NCBI GenBank assembly: GCA_029880855.1
Contig: JAOUNS010000004.1
Span: 240,723 to 304,722, forward strand
Direction: 5' to 3'
Length of the DNA: 64,000 nucleotides
Source of the DNA: Gammaproteobacteria bacterium
Lineage (GTDB): Bacteria; Pseudomonadota; Gammaproteobacteria; UBA6429; Thiohalophilaceae
Shown here: piece after piece, positions 1-8,220 of the stretch
Position numbering within the stretch: the stretch's first letter is position 1
Layout of the letters: the number at the start of each line of letters is the position of its first letter
Position numbers and translations under genes: made by a program
The notes under the pieces: generated by a model
What the model was told of the DNA's origin: nothing
Databases searched by the model: none
The model's input: the letters and a program-made list of their open reading frames with translations, nothing else

Positions 1-199
1 TTGAGGTATAAACTGAGTAAGTTTGGTTTAACGTACCGTTTTTACTATGGTATGGGATAACAACGGGCATTGTATTTTCTGGGGCGCCCCAGGTTCCGTT
101 ATAACTTACCAGCCAGTCCTGGTAGAAAACACGTTGCGTTGCACAACCTGTTAATGCGAAGGACAAAATACACAGGAAAGAAAACTGTTTATGCATCAT
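1..199 (-). CDS. putative lipoprotein, 3' end outside window
   Basis: Partial gene running off the left edge; 66 residues are visible. It starts at an ATG at 199 (a second ATG follows at once), behind an AGGAGG ribosome site 7 bases upstream. The N-terminus is a short hydrophobic signal ending in LTGC, a good lipobox, so the mature protein would begin at Cys19 and be lipidated. No family was recognised in the visible part. It is the first of a series of minus-strand genes for exported proteins that continues to about 6.2 kb. Confidence 0.7.
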   Translation of the reverse strand, partial: MMHKQFSFLCILSFALTGCATQRVFYQDWLVSYNGTWGAPENTMPVVIPYHSKNGTLNQTYSVYTS

Positions 200-360
200 C
201 GATTAGCCTCCTGTTTTTTCCACTCAAAAATAAATCAGATTAAATAGTCTGTCAAACGGGACCGGAGAACCAACAGCACTGATATTCAGACTGGCTATTA
301 TTGTAAACAATTGCTCTCTGACACCGTTTAACCGACTTTTATTGGTCTCGCTTTTCTTTG

Positions 361-765
361 TTAAGAAATGCCATCGCCACCATGATTTTTACTGCCTGCC
401 TCTTCTTCAAGCAATATGTTATATGCTGCACTGATAGATTTTGCTTCCATCTCACCTACCACTTCATATCCATCAGTCTTATAGAAGTATACTCGCCATT
501 TATTCCCCAAAAATCCCGGCAATAACCATGCGGCGAGACTAAGAAAAAACAGAAAAGTTGAAAGCCCAGGAGACATGTTGTTGAGCATTTGAAATTTCAT
601 TATATTGATACCGTAAGTTAGTATAAAAAGAATTGCAAACACCAACCACATTTCATGCCACATCGCCCACCAGGTTCCCAAAAAAAATGCCGGCCATGAA
701 AAGCCTTTCTTTACTGCAGTTTTATCATTTTTTTCCTTGTTTTCCAAAACATAATATTTTTTCAT
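361..765 (-). CDS. DUF2628-type small membrane protein
   Basis: About 134 residues from the ATG at 765 (a GTG start eight codons upstream is possible). The motif KGFSWPAFFLGTWWAMWHEMW, followed by two hydrophobic segments, is the pattern of DUF2628, a widespread inner-membrane family of unknown role. Function cannot be stated. The gene stands alone in its spacing and is followed downstream by the lipoprotein fragment. Confidence 0.65.
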   Translation of the reverse strand: MKKYYVLENKEKNDKTAVKKGFSWPAFFLGTWWAMWHEMWLVFAILFILTYGINIMKFQMLNNMSPGLSTFLFFLSLAAWLLPGFLGNKWRVYFYKTDGYEVVGEMEAKSISAAYNILLEEEAGSKNHGGDGIS

Positions 766-837
766 TTCATCACCCAAATAAATTTCCACATTAAGCGAGA
801 CTGAAACATTAGACTCTGTCTCTGACCGCCCCGTTCA

Positions 838-1197
838 TCACCCCCGGCCCTGAATGTCGGCATATTCATCCAATAAACAACGTAACGCAATCACTACAAC
901 CGTATCTATACTCCCTTCATGATCACGCAAGTATGACCTCACAGCCATCAGGAGAAAAGCGAATTGTTTTCCGAATTTTGTAACATCCAGTTGTTGCACA
1001 CCAGGCTCAAGTGACAACAACCAACTCCTGCCACCTTGATAAATATAGAGATCATTCGGGTCATACCACGCAGGCCGGCTGGTTTCATCACTGCAATCCA
1101 CCGCCAGGTGACAGCTGATTTCTCTATCCAATGCCAATAGCATTATTTTTATCACCTCAGGAGAGAAATCAAATTCAATATAATAATTCTTGTCCAC
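838..1197 (-). CDS. hypothetical protein, 119 aa
   Basis: Acidic soluble protein from a GTG start at 1197, without signal peptide or membrane segment and with no clear ribosome site. The middle contains a Trp/Tyr-rich stretch (RPAWYDPNDLYIYQGG). The C-terminal half is helical and Leu-rich. I recognise no family. It resembles the small cytoplasmic immunity-type proteins often found in accessory regions, but that is only an impression. Confidence 0.5.
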   Translation of the reverse strand: MDKNYYIEFDFSPEVIKIMLLALDREISCHLAVDCSDETSRPAWYDPNDLYIYQGGRSWLLSLEPGVQQLDVTKFGKQFAFLLMAVRSYLRDHEGSIDTVVVIALRCLLDEYADIQGRG

Positions 1198-1254
1198 TTT
1201 TATACAATTATGTAATTAGACATAATTAAACGGAGCCGGATTCTCTTATTATCA

Positions 1255-1923
1255 CTACCGACTGTTATTGCAAAAATCATCATCCGACAGCCATACTTCT
1301 ACCGCTGAGTATTTCACATCCGGCATCTTTACATATTTAACAGGCAGATTCAGCTCACAATTTTTTGTTTTATAGAAATTCATCACCTGTTCTGCAATGC
1401 GCACGGCTTTTTCTTTATCAGAATTAACAAAATATCTCACTTCACTGTTCTGTATCTTCCAAACTCTTTGCGCACCCGGCACCTTGTAGTTTTGCTGCAG
1501 CGAATTTCTTAACTCGTCAATAAAACTTCTTGTAGTTCGACCGTAAAACTGGACATACACCAAAGATTTCTTTTTATAGTCAGGGTTTAACTTTACCAAT
1601 TCACCGGTTACCCAGGTCAGTTCTTTTTTTAGTGACGCATACGACTCCTTAGAGTCTTTTAACATCTCGGTCTCTTTCTTCTCTACCGCTTGTTTTTTTT
1701 CTGCTTCCTTGCTGCTGACTGCTTCAATTTTCTCTTGCGTAGCCCAGTCCACTTTTGTTGCCTGTGTAAACAAGCCTATACCAAGCCCGACAAAAACAGA
1801 AATCGACAATTTGCCGACCTCAATCCACAACTTTGAAGTTTCCGCTTTGACTTTGGCGGTTTCTGCCTGAAGTTTTTTTAGTTGCGCCACTTTTATTTGA
1901 TCATCAAGACTTGGTTCAGTCAT
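1255..1923 (-). CDS. membrane-anchored coiled-coil protein
   Basis: The start is taken at ATG 1923, preceded by an AAAGGAGAGG ribosome site 4-5 bases away; a longer frame upstream lacks such a site. Residues 1-35 are a charged helix, followed by one membrane segment (SISVFVGLGIGLFTQA), a Lys/Glu-rich coiled coil to about residue 120, and a folded C-terminal domain (VYVQFYGRTTRSFIDELRN onward). That domain looks like the small alpha/beta modules appended to bacterial effector and stress proteins. Function is unknown. Confidence 0.55.
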   Translation of the reverse strand: MTEPSLDDQIKVAQLKKLQAETAKVKAETSKLWIEVGKLSISVFVGLGIGLFTQATKVDWATQEKIEAVSSKEAEKKQAVEKKETEMLKDSKESYASLKKELTWVTGELVKLNPDYKKKSLVYVQFYGRTTRSFIDELRNSLQQNYKVPGAQRVWKIQNSEVRYFVNSDKEKAVRIAEQVMNFYKTKNCELNLPVKYVKMPDVKYSAVEVWLSDDDFCNNSR

Positions 1924-1953
1924 ATTCCCTCTCCTTTTGTTTAATTCCAGCTC

Positions 1954-1985
1954 GCAGGTTGGGGGTAGTTTACGAACCCCAACAG
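1954..1985. repeat. GTAGGTTGGGG-type palindromic repeat
   Basis: Imperfect palindrome of the form GGTTGGGG...(C)CCCAAC. Related copies lie at 2026-2055 (half), 5118-5151 and 6221-6269. All are in spacers of the 1-6.3 kb accessory block. Confidence 0.6.
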
Positions 1986-2180
1986 TCACATTACAAATTC
2001 ATTGCTCATTTTTTTTATAGCGTTTGTTCGGAGTCATTCTTCACCCCAATCTGCGTGTTAAACAGGTATACTGACCCCGGAAGTCCTTTAACAAAGGTGG
2101 ATACTGCCAACTTGTCTTGTCTAGCGCTGCAAGAGCCAACCCCGTGTTCTCGGAATACCGTGACTCATTAATATTTGATC

Positions 2181-2759
2181 CTATTGTTCCAGGTTAAAAT
2201 AGTGGCCGTTTAGCAGATCCAATACCCCGGTATGTGGCGCAGGATTTTCTTCCTTACAAAATGGCTTCAACTTCAGCTTTGACACATCCATCATTTGTGT
2301 CAACATTGTACCTCTCCCGATTATCCTATACCATGAACAGATATATGGTTGTTCGACTTCCATGGTGGCAATCAATCCATCCTGGATTATATTATTGGAA
2401 TCCGTTTTCAACAGAAAATATCTGTGCCCAATTGAGTTTTTATTAGAGTGATAATCGAAATAAACCTCTGCGACAGAAAAAAGATAAACCGTATACGCCC
2501 CCTTCACCGGTTGCATTATTTTATTCACACCAGGCCAGTCTGTTCCACTACTGATCCTTCCAGTCTCCAGTTTCACAAGTAGATCATTGTTTATATCAGC
2601 CTTCTCATACTTCTTTAATAGTTGAAAGATAACTGTATTTTTCTCTATTCCTGCAGCAGTAACAGAGACACAGTCAAATATCAGCATAAAAGATACAAGA
2701 AAAAGCAGTATATAATGCTTCAAGAAACGTAATCCATATACACCCTTATGGTCATTCAT
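2181..2759 (-). CDS. hypothetical exported protein, 192 aa
   Basis: Starts at ATG 2759 with an AGGA site 7-8 bases upstream. The N-terminal 36 residues form a basic-then-hydrophobic signal peptide ending near VTAAG. The mature part is a single alpha/beta-looking domain with several Cys residues and no recognised family. It belongs to the run of minus-strand exported unknowns in this block. Confidence 0.6.
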   Translation of the reverse strand: MNDHKGVYGLRFLKHYILLFLVSFMLIFDCVSVTAAGIEKNTVIFQLLKKYEKADINNDLLVKLETGRISSGTDWPGVNKIMQPVKGAYTVYLFSVAEVYFDYHSNKNSIGHRYFLLKTDSNNIIQDGLIATMEVEQPYICSWYRIIGRGTMLTQMMDVSKLKLKPFCKEENPAPHTGVLDLLNGHYFNLEQ

Positions 2760-2792
2760 GACTTATTCCTCAACATAAAAGTAACAACACAA

Positions 2793-2822
2793 AAGAGGTC
2801 GGAGTCGTCACTGCCCCCTTTT
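2793..2822. repeat. GGTCGGAGTCGTCAC hairpin repeat
   Basis: Short palindromic unit (AGGTCGGAGTCGTCACTGCCCCCT-like). Better copies are at 3662-3693 and around 4512-4545, with degenerate pieces at 4371-4405 and 59478-59497. The 3662 copy ends in a T run and could terminate transcription. Confidence 0.5.
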
Positions 2823-2860
2823 GCTTCTCCTTTTTGGGAAGCGGTTGCTTCCGATTTAAA

Positions 2861-2886
2861 GTGTCCGTTAAACTGGGGGAGGTTCA
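2861..2886 (+). mobile_element. solo IS3-type inverted-repeat end
   Basis: The 26 bases GTGTCCGTTAAACTGGGGGAGGTTCA match, in reverse complement and at 25 of 26 positions, the left end of the IS3-family element that begins at 63882. No transposase coding sequence lies beside it, so this is an orphan right end left by deletion or one-ended insertion. Confidence 0.6.
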
Positions 2887-2905
2887 CTCTGTCCCCCAAA
2901 TATTT

Positions 2906-3619
2906 TTAGAATTGTGGGAAAGGTGCACCAAATGAGTTCCGACTATACTGATACCATGATCCCATCCATCCTGGATGACCAGGTTTCCAGGTTGCTGCAG
3001 TAAGATCCGTACTGCCACACACAGTTTGCTTGTAAGCTTTATTAGGCCCTCGTGCTATTTCACACTTTTTCTTTGTTTCATGGCAGTGGACTGAATATCT
3101 ACTTGCTCCATCCTTATGACGATCTTCCTGATAGCAAAATGCCTTATCCGGATAACTCTCGCGTTTTGATGATAACACGGCTTTATCAATCAGAGACGCA
3201 TTGTTTTCCAGTGTTAAAAATACTGATTTTCTTACTTGATTTACCGCATCATTAACTTGTTTGTTCCTGGCTTTGAGGTCAGCATATTTATTTTTTATTG
3301 TTCCGTCAGAAGAACTCGCCAACGCCAACTCTTCTGATAATTTGTCATTCTGAACACTAAGTGTCTCGATCGTATCCAAAGCAATCTGGAGTTTCTGATT
3401 CAGCTCTACTACACCACGCTTCCATTTAAAGCCAACGATACTTCCCTCTTCAAAACCTGCATTAATCAATATGTCATTTAATTTTGAAGGATATGCGAGC
3501 AATAGTATCGCAAAAACAAAAACAGATAAATCACGAAGCAGCGCAACCAGATCCTTGGAAAAAGAAACCCACTTTCCCATATTCTCACTTTTATGCGGTT
3601 TTTTATCTTTCTCTGCCAT
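2906..3619 (-). CDS. membrane-anchored coiled-coil protein, 237 aa
   Basis: ATG 3619 is preferred because GAGGG lies 6 bases before it; an ATG two codons upstream would sit directly on that site. It has one membrane segment (about residues 28-48), then a coiled coil (80-150) and a C-terminal Cys/Trp/Tyr-rich domain with four or five Cys (CYQEDR, CHETKKKC, VCGS), suggesting disulfides or a metal site. Its architecture resembles the 1255-1923 gene product: short cytoplasmic tail, one membrane pass, coiled coil, small domain. Family and role are unknown. Confidence 0.55.
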   Translation of the reverse strand: MAEKDKKPHKSENMGKWVSFSKDLVALLRDLSVFVFAILLLAYPSKLNDILINAGFEEGSIVGFKWKRGVVELNQKLQIALDTIETLSVQNDKLSEELALASSSDGTIKNKYADLKARNKQVNDAVNQVRKSVFLTLENNASLIDKAVLSSKRESYPDKAFCYQEDRHKDGASRYSVHCHETKKKCEIARGPNKAYKQTVCGSTDLTAATWKPGHPGWMGSWYQYSRNSFGAPFPQF

Positions 3620-3661
3620 ATCCATCCCTCTTCGTTAACAATAATAGAATTAAAGAACTAT

Positions 3662-3693
3662 AAAAGGGGTCGGAGTCGTCACCGACTCCTTTT
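3662..3693. repeat. GGGGTCGG palindrome, possible terminator
   Basis: AAAAGGGGTCGG...CCGACTCCTTTT hairpin followed by TATTTTTT. It sits between two minus-strand genes. Best-preserved copy of the hairpin family listed at 2793. Confidence 0.55.
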
Positions 3694-3716
3694 ATTTTTT
3701 TCTTAAGATACTTCGC

Positions 3717-4304
3717 CTATTTTCCCGTCCCTTTTATCCGGTCAGAGATATTTTTTTTCGCAATATTGTAATATCGCACACAATCATCCAACACATATGA
3801 ATATTCATGCCGGCGAGTTATATCTTTGCCTTTATCGCCAAGTACCATCAACACTTTTCCATTATTAAAATAGTACCTGTATTCATTTTTAACTGTTTTA
3901 TTCTCATCAAAAGCTTCCATCCCAACAACACCATCTTCACGCAAATCCTTGGCGTGTGCTTCAGTTATCATAATATGACTGTTGTATCTGTATGATTCTT
4001 CTAAAACAAAGAAAGGCTTACCTTTAAAGTAATAGTATTCAGTATGCGATTTTCCGGTTTCTCCAAAGTGGGACACCTCAATTAATCTGATATCACCATT
4101 GGCATCAGTGTAAGCCAATCCTTCTGAACCCTCTGCAGATTCTTGCGAGACTTCAAATCTAATTGACTCATATTTCTTAAGATCGTCACGTATTAACTTG
4201 TACTCATTCTTAATCCATATGATTTGATTCGGCTCAGGACCTGCCCAAACACTGACAGATATCGTGAACAGCATAGTTATTATCGCAAGCTTTATCTGCC
4301 TCAT
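3717..4304 (-). CDS. hypothetical exported protein, 195 aa
   Basis: ATG 4304 follows an AAGGA site. Signal peptide of 21 residues (MRQIKLAIITMLFTISVSVWA, cleavage after SVWA). The mature protein is rich in Tyr and charged residues with repeating beta-strand-like segments (LAYTDANGDIRLIEV, YYYFKGKPFFVLEE, YRYYFNNGKVLMVLGD), reminiscent of MORN-like beta-hairpin units. Probably periplasmic. Function unknown. Confidence 0.6.
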   Translation of the reverse strand: MRQIKLAIITMLFTISVSVWAGPEPNQIIWIKNEYKLIRDDLKKYESIRFEVSQESAEGSEGLAYTDANGDIRLIEVSHFGETGKSHTEYYYFKGKPFFVLEESYRYNSHIMITEAHAKDLREDGVVGMEAFDENKTVKNEYRYYFNNGKVLMVLGDKGKDITRRHEYSYVLDDCVRYYNIAKKNISDRIKGTGK

Positions 4305-4568
4305 AGAATGTCCTTATTTTTTTCGTCTTAAGCTCGTAGGTTGATGAAATGTAAATGCGAATGAGACGCATTTGTCACCGACCCCTTTTTCGACCCCTTT
4401 TTCGCAGGTCGATTCCGCAGTAAAGTGTCATAGGTCGCGTCTCCTCTGTTGGGTGGTAAGCCCATCTGAGTTTATCTCTGGATGCCTCCACGGGGGAGGC
4501 GACGACTTATGATTTTCAGAGTCGTCACCGACCCCTTTTATTTCCCAACCTACGGTCCTTCAGAGGGA

Positions 4569-4901
4569 TTAAAATTTGACCTTCAAATTATTCAAATCAT
4601 TCAAATTCACAGTATGACCTTTTGTACAACCATCGGAATCATAAAAGTCAACCTCTACCATTGCTTTAGTTTGTGCTGCGAGGTAGAGTAACTCCTTAAA
4701 TTCCGTAAACTCGTCATGCTTTCTTTTTATTCTAAACACCGTTTCTTTATTGCACTTGTTGGTTTTTAACTGGAAATAAATACCGTCACTATAGGCATAT
4801 AGTAATGATAATTTTCCATCAATCGTCTTTGCCTGAGTTGATGTCGGAACAAAAAACAGGGTTATCAGCATCATTATCAAACCATAATTTTTTCTAATCA
4901 T
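4569..4901 (-). CDS. small hypothetical exported protein, 110 aa
   Basis: ATG 4901 behind AGAGGA. Signal peptide of about 24 residues ending TQA-K. The mature part of about 85 residues has two Cys (TNKCNKET and SDGCTKG) that could form a disulfide, and a compact beta-rich pattern. No family recognised. Confidence 0.55.
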   Translation of the reverse strand: MIRKNYGLIMMLITLFFVPTSTQAKTIDGKLSLLYAYSDGIYFQLKTNKCNKETVFRIKRKHDEFTEFKELLYLAAQTKAMVEVDFYDSDGCTKGHTVNLNDLNNLKVKF

Positions 4902-4940
4902 ATAAAATCCTCTACATAAATAATAATACCTAATTAAATA

Positions 4941-5012
4941 AAGGGAACGGAGGGATTAAACTTTGACCAAACCGTCGAAGTGGTTAAAAAATATTTCCTC
5001 CGTCCCTTTTTA
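4941..5012. repeat. GGGACGGAGGGATTAAA palindromic repeat, copy A
   Basis: Palindrome of about 72 bp with arms GGGAACGGAGGGATTAAA / TTTCCTCCGTCCC and a loop containing GACCAAACCG...GTGGTTAA. Copies B (6273-6343) and C (59503-59575) share both arms, and A and B share the loop. A degenerate copy lies at 62862-62925. Confidence 0.7.
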
Positions 5013-5054
5013 TTTTTAAGACGCAGAGTTATGCGTAATTTTGTGGGGATCGCT

Positions 5055-5110
5055 CAGGGTCAGTACCCTTTATTATTTACAACAACCTAATTTAAAGGGT
5101 ACTGACCCCT
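5055..5110. repeat. GGGTCAGTACCCTT palindrome
   Basis: Arms AGGGTCAGTACCCTT and AAAGGGTACTGACCCCT around a 24-base AT-rich loop. It has the GGGTCAG/CTGACCC tips seen on the hairpins at 5231, 8141 and on the ends of the Y1 transposase element at 51094-52079. Confidence 0.65.
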
Positions 5111-5230
5111 TTTTCCCGTTGGGGTTCATTCTTCACCCCAACCTACGGTCCTAAGAGCTTCTTTTGTGACTTCAATATTATCTGCCCTTATCCCAATATT
5201 TTTTGCTATATAGTTAAAATCACTTTCAAG

Positions 5231-5297
5231 ATATTTGGGGTCAGAGTAAAAATCAAACACCATCTTTCAATTCTATTTTTACTCTGACCCCAAATAT
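5231..5297. repeat. GGGGTCAGAGTAAAAAT palindrome, copy 1
   Basis: Arms ATTTGGGGTCAGAGTAAAAA and TTTTTACTCTGACCCCAAAT with a loop of about 24 bases. A near-identical copy lacking the outer left arm is at 6347-6404, so the pair brackets the gene at 5303-6202. Confidence 0.75.
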
Positions 5298-5302
5298 CTT
5301 TT

Positions 5303-6202
5303 TTATAACTCCTTTGCCTTGTCAATTTCTTTCTTGGAAAAATGACAGTCACCTTTGCTACAAAAATAAATTTCGTACACCCTGAGCTTGCCATTATAGG
5401 GAAAAAACACGATTCTACTTACAATTGAGCCGGAGTAGAATTTGTAGATCTCGCCAACCCCAATTTTGTCCTGAATTCGTGTTTGTCGTGAAGGTTCGCT
5501 CTCACGCAATGCAGTCAGAACACTGTTTTTATCCCCAACCAGTGCATCTATGATCTCCTGATCCGGCTTGTCCAGAAAATCCGCATAGCGGCGTTTGACC
5601 GACAATATTTTACCATCTTTATATATCTCAAAATCCGGTCTCAGGAGTTTTAAAACTGTTGGTATATCCCTGTTTTTCACTGCCTCAGTGAATTCTTTCG
5701 ATGCATCTACTTTAAAATCAATGTCATCCATAAATTCTTTACTTATACCAATCTTGATACTGACCAATTTGTTTTCATCATCATATTGAAGGCTGTAATT
5801 TTTATTATTGTAGAGATGCAGTGTTTTATTTTTTCCAGGGACAGGTTTTTGCATATCTGACTTGCCGATCTTCTTTTCAACCGACTCAAGTGAATCACCA
5901 AGCATCACACCTTTGAATGGAGTCATCTCAACGGGATAACCGGTGATTTGAATAGCGGAAACGTTATGTGGAAAATCTTGTTTTAAATATTCAAAAACAA
6001 TGTGCGATGTCATGTTCAAATAATAAATATGATACAACTTATATTCATTTTCCATAACGTCATGCGGCTGTCCGTAATGGTTGATTACACCATCTTTCAT
6101 TTGCCACAAATAGAACCCGTTTAACTCCATCAGCAATTCTGCTTGAACCATCCGAGCGGGTAACAGAACAACTGCCAGAAACAAAACGTAGAATATTTTC
6201 AT
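5303..6202 (-). CDS. hypothetical exported protein, 299 aa
   Basis: ATG 6202 behind a GAGG site. Signal peptide of 21 residues (cleavage near MVQA-E). Residues 22-140 hold a domain with GVMLGDSLESVEKKIGKSD, the pattern seen in periplasmic proteins where a short strand-helix unit compares two forms of a parameter (SmpA/BamE-like). Residues 150-299 are a second domain of mixed alpha/beta. Likely periplasmic, unknown role. Bracketed by two copies of the GGGGTCAGAG palindrome. Confidence 0.6.
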   Translation of the reverse strand: MKIFYVLFLAVVLLPARMVQAELLMELNGFYLWQMKDGVINHYGQPHDVMENEYKLYHIYYLNMTSHIVFEYLKQDFPHNVSAIQITGYPVEMTPFKGVMLGDSLESVEKKIGKSDMQKPVPGKNKTLHLYNNKNYSLQYDDENKLVSIKIGISKEFMDDIDFKVDASKEFTEAVKNRDIPTVLKLLRPDFEIYKDGKILSVKRRYADFLDKPDQEIIDALVGDKNSVLTALRESEPSRQTRIQDKIGVGEIYKFYSGSIVSRIVFFPYNGKLRVYEIYFCSKGDCHFSKKEIDKAKEL

Positions 6203-6220
6203 ATACGCCTCATACTAGAT

Positions 6221-6269
6221 CGTAGATTGGGGTTAGCCCGTAGGTTGGGGTGAAGGATGAACCCCAACA
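6221..6269. repeat. tandem GTAGGTTGGGG repeats
   Basis: Two successive units (CGTAGATTGGGGTTAG and CGTAGGTTGGGGTGAAGG) followed by GAACCCCAAC. Same family as 1954 and 5118. Confidence 0.6.
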
Positions 6270-6272
6270 ATT

Positions 6273-6343
6273 AAAGGGGACGGAGGGTTTAAATAGTGAC
6301 CAACCGAACCAAGTGGTTAAAAAATAATCCCTCCGTCCCCTTT
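6273..6343. repeat. GGGGACGGAGGG palindromic repeat, copy B
   Basis: Arms GGGGACGGAGGG and CCCTCCGTCCCC; loop with GACCAACCGAACCAAGTGG. Directly abuts the second GTCAGAGTAAAAAT palindrome. Confidence 0.7.
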
Positions 6344-6346
6344 TAT

Positions 6347-6404
6347 TAGAGTAAAAATCAAACACCATCTTTCAATTCTATTTTTACTCTGACCCCAAAT
6401 ATCC
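6347..6404. repeat. GGGGTCAGAGTAAAAAT palindrome, copy 2
   Basis: Identical to the 5231-5297 copy over the loop and right arm; only the outer left arm is missing, where copy B of the GGGGACGGAGGG repeat joins. The right tip is partly duplicated again (CTGACCCCAAATATCC). Confidence 0.7.
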
Positions 6405-6538
6405 TGACCCCAAATATCCTTAATACAAGATCAAAAAATACCTCGCGTGTCCACCCAATTGTGTTTATGCCTAAATCATTGTTTTTGATCGTTATTTTGT
6501 GGGGATACCTCAGTCTCTGACCCCGTTTTTCGTTTCGT

Positions 6539-7903
6539 TTATATTTCAAATTTATCATATGGATGAAACTCCGTAACTGCCCCTGTCTCTTTATCAAATT
6601 TTGCAGTGGCAAGTATAATTTTCACCGGTATCCAATCAATTAAACTTGAAAAATCCATGCCTCTGATATCATCACAAGCATTTTCATTGGCCATAACCAA
6701 CACTAGCACCAGTTCAGAAATATCATTTTTATTTGCGTAATTTAACGCTTCATTCATTGAATACTTAACACTTTCAACAACATGTCTTGGTTCTCTTATA
6801 ACTGTAACATCAAAAGCAATTTTTATATTTTCGTGTACAGCCACAATATCCACAGAACTGTGCAAAACAAAATCCACCTCGTCATATTTCCTTTTCAACC
6901 ATTTATATACTTCCTTCTCGGTGTTAATACCAATATTCCTCATCAACTGAGCATTCAGTCTTTCCTCTTGTCGAGATAACACAACATCTCTCACGTCCTC
7001 AATCGCGTCATCTGATACACCTACGCTTAATAGATCATTAGCATACTTTAAAAAACCTTCTGAACTGTACATAAGGAAATTATCGACATTTGACCTTATT
7101 GATATCTCACTAACCAATTCTGGTCTTGGAGATATAGTCTTTAAACTATTTTGTTTTATTTTCAACCACCAGTCTTCCTTGCTATCATCAGTTACAAAAA
7201 TAATATTTTTTATATCTGTTTTTTTCGCATAATCAATAATCTGAGACCAAACAATATAATCACTATACAGCCTTTGATAAGATATACCGTCATATGTAAA
7301 AACTGGTATATTTGTATTATTCTTGTTACTATCCATATACCCTGGCGGGATTTTTTTATCAAACCTAACACTTGCCTTCTTTTCCAGTTTATCTATTTCA
7401 TCTTGATTAGCTGGCTTGCTACCAACTCTATTATTTAATAATTCGTCTAACTTACTCCTAACCGGATCATCATTCATCACACTGTAGTGCTGTTTTTCTA
7501 ATAAATCGAGTTCTTTCTTAAACTGGGTTGCGGCCGAATCTATCTCTATCAAAAATTTTTCTGGCTCAATTGTTGAATGTCTTTTCTTAAGGTTTAATGA
7601 GTCTAACTCTTTCCTGAGTGACGAAACACCTTTAGAAACTATATTTTTCACCTCAGAAAATTTTTCGTTTTGTTCTGCAATGACTTTAAGTCGATTCCTC
7701 TGATATTCTAGTGCAACATGGTATGGAATCCATATTCTATCCTTAACACTCTCGATAACATTTAACAACTGTTCTGTTGTGCTGACTTGGTACCTGTATA
7801 AGTTCAGCAACACATTTGCATCAAACACAATCACCGCGTTTTTCCATATTTCTGAAAACTCACTATTTGAGTGACTGTAAAAACCTTTGAACTTATTTTT
7901 CAT
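6539..7903 (-). CDS. PIN-like (PIN_8/DUF4935) nuclease-domain protein
   Basis: 454 residues. The N-terminal motif VIVFDANVLLNLYR (about 26-39), the central Glu in YHVALEYQRNR (about 80) and the C-terminal acidic pair in FVTDDSKEDWW (about 240) give the D-E-D-D set of a PIN RNase fold, in the arrangement of the PIN_8/DUF4935 family. A long helical insertion (95-180) separates strands, as is usual there. Residues 330-454 form an extra domain with DIVAVHENIKIAFDV, loosely like a restriction-endonuclease core. PIN_8 proteins are often found in defence islands; a role as a conditional RNase is inference. Monocistronic, AT-rich, with a weak ribosome site. Confidence 0.7.
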   Translation of the reverse strand: MKNKFKGFYSHSNSEFSEIWKNAVIVFDANVLLNLYRYQVSTTEQLLNVIESVKDRIWIPYHVALEYQRNRLKVIAEQNEKFSEVKNIVSKGVSSLRKELDSLNLKKRHSTIEPEKFLIEIDSAATQFKKELDLLEKQHYSVMNDDPVRSKLDELLNNRVGSKPANQDEIDKLEKKASVRFDKKIPPGYMDSNKNNTNIPVFTYDGISYQRLYSDYIVWSQIIDYAKKTDIKNIIFVTDDSKEDWWLKIKQNSLKTISPRPELVSEISIRSNVDNFLMYSSEGFLKYANDLLSVGVSDDAIEDVRDVVLSRQEERLNAQLMRNIGINTEKEVYKWLKRKYDEVDFVLHSSVDIVAVHENIKIAFDVTVIREPRHVVESVKYSMNEALNYANKNDISELVLVLVMANENACDDIRGMDFSSLIDWIPVKIILATAKFDKETGAVTEFHPYDKFEI

Positions 7904-7968
7904 AAAAAAGTATTACTCGTAAAATTTATAAAACTATTCACCGTCATAAAAATCACAACAAAAACAAC

Positions 7969-7994
7969 AAAAAACAGCCCTTGGCTGCTTTTTG
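7969..7994 (-). terminator. terminator between DUF4062 and PIN_8 genes
   Basis: On the minus strand AAAAAGCAGCCAAGGGCTG is followed by TTTTTTGTTG, a stem with U tract. It separates the DUF4062 gene from the PIN_8 gene, so they are probably not one transcript. Confidence 0.6.
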
Positions 7995-8140
7995 TCGTTT
8001 TTGTTATTAGCAGTCTTTCCACTTGCTACTGTTAAACACTATTATTCACTAATACCATTACGAAACTGCTTCACTTCATTCGCAATGGCTGGTTTAAATT
8101 CGCTTACTTCATTTTCTTGCCTTTGTTTGTTCTTGATAAA

Positions 8141-8203
8141 AAACCGGGGTCAGATACAAGTAACTTCTAATATTAGAGAATATCTGTATTCTGACTCCGG
8201 TTT
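8141..8203. repeat. GGGGTCAGATACAAGT palindrome
   Basis: Arms AAACCGGGGTCAGATACA and TGTATTCTGACTCCGGTTT around TCTAATATTAGA. Half copies occur at 60960-61002 and 61807-61849. Same tips as the other GGGGTCAG hairpins. Confidence 0.65.
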
Positions 8204-8220
8204 CTCAATCCGCGACATAT

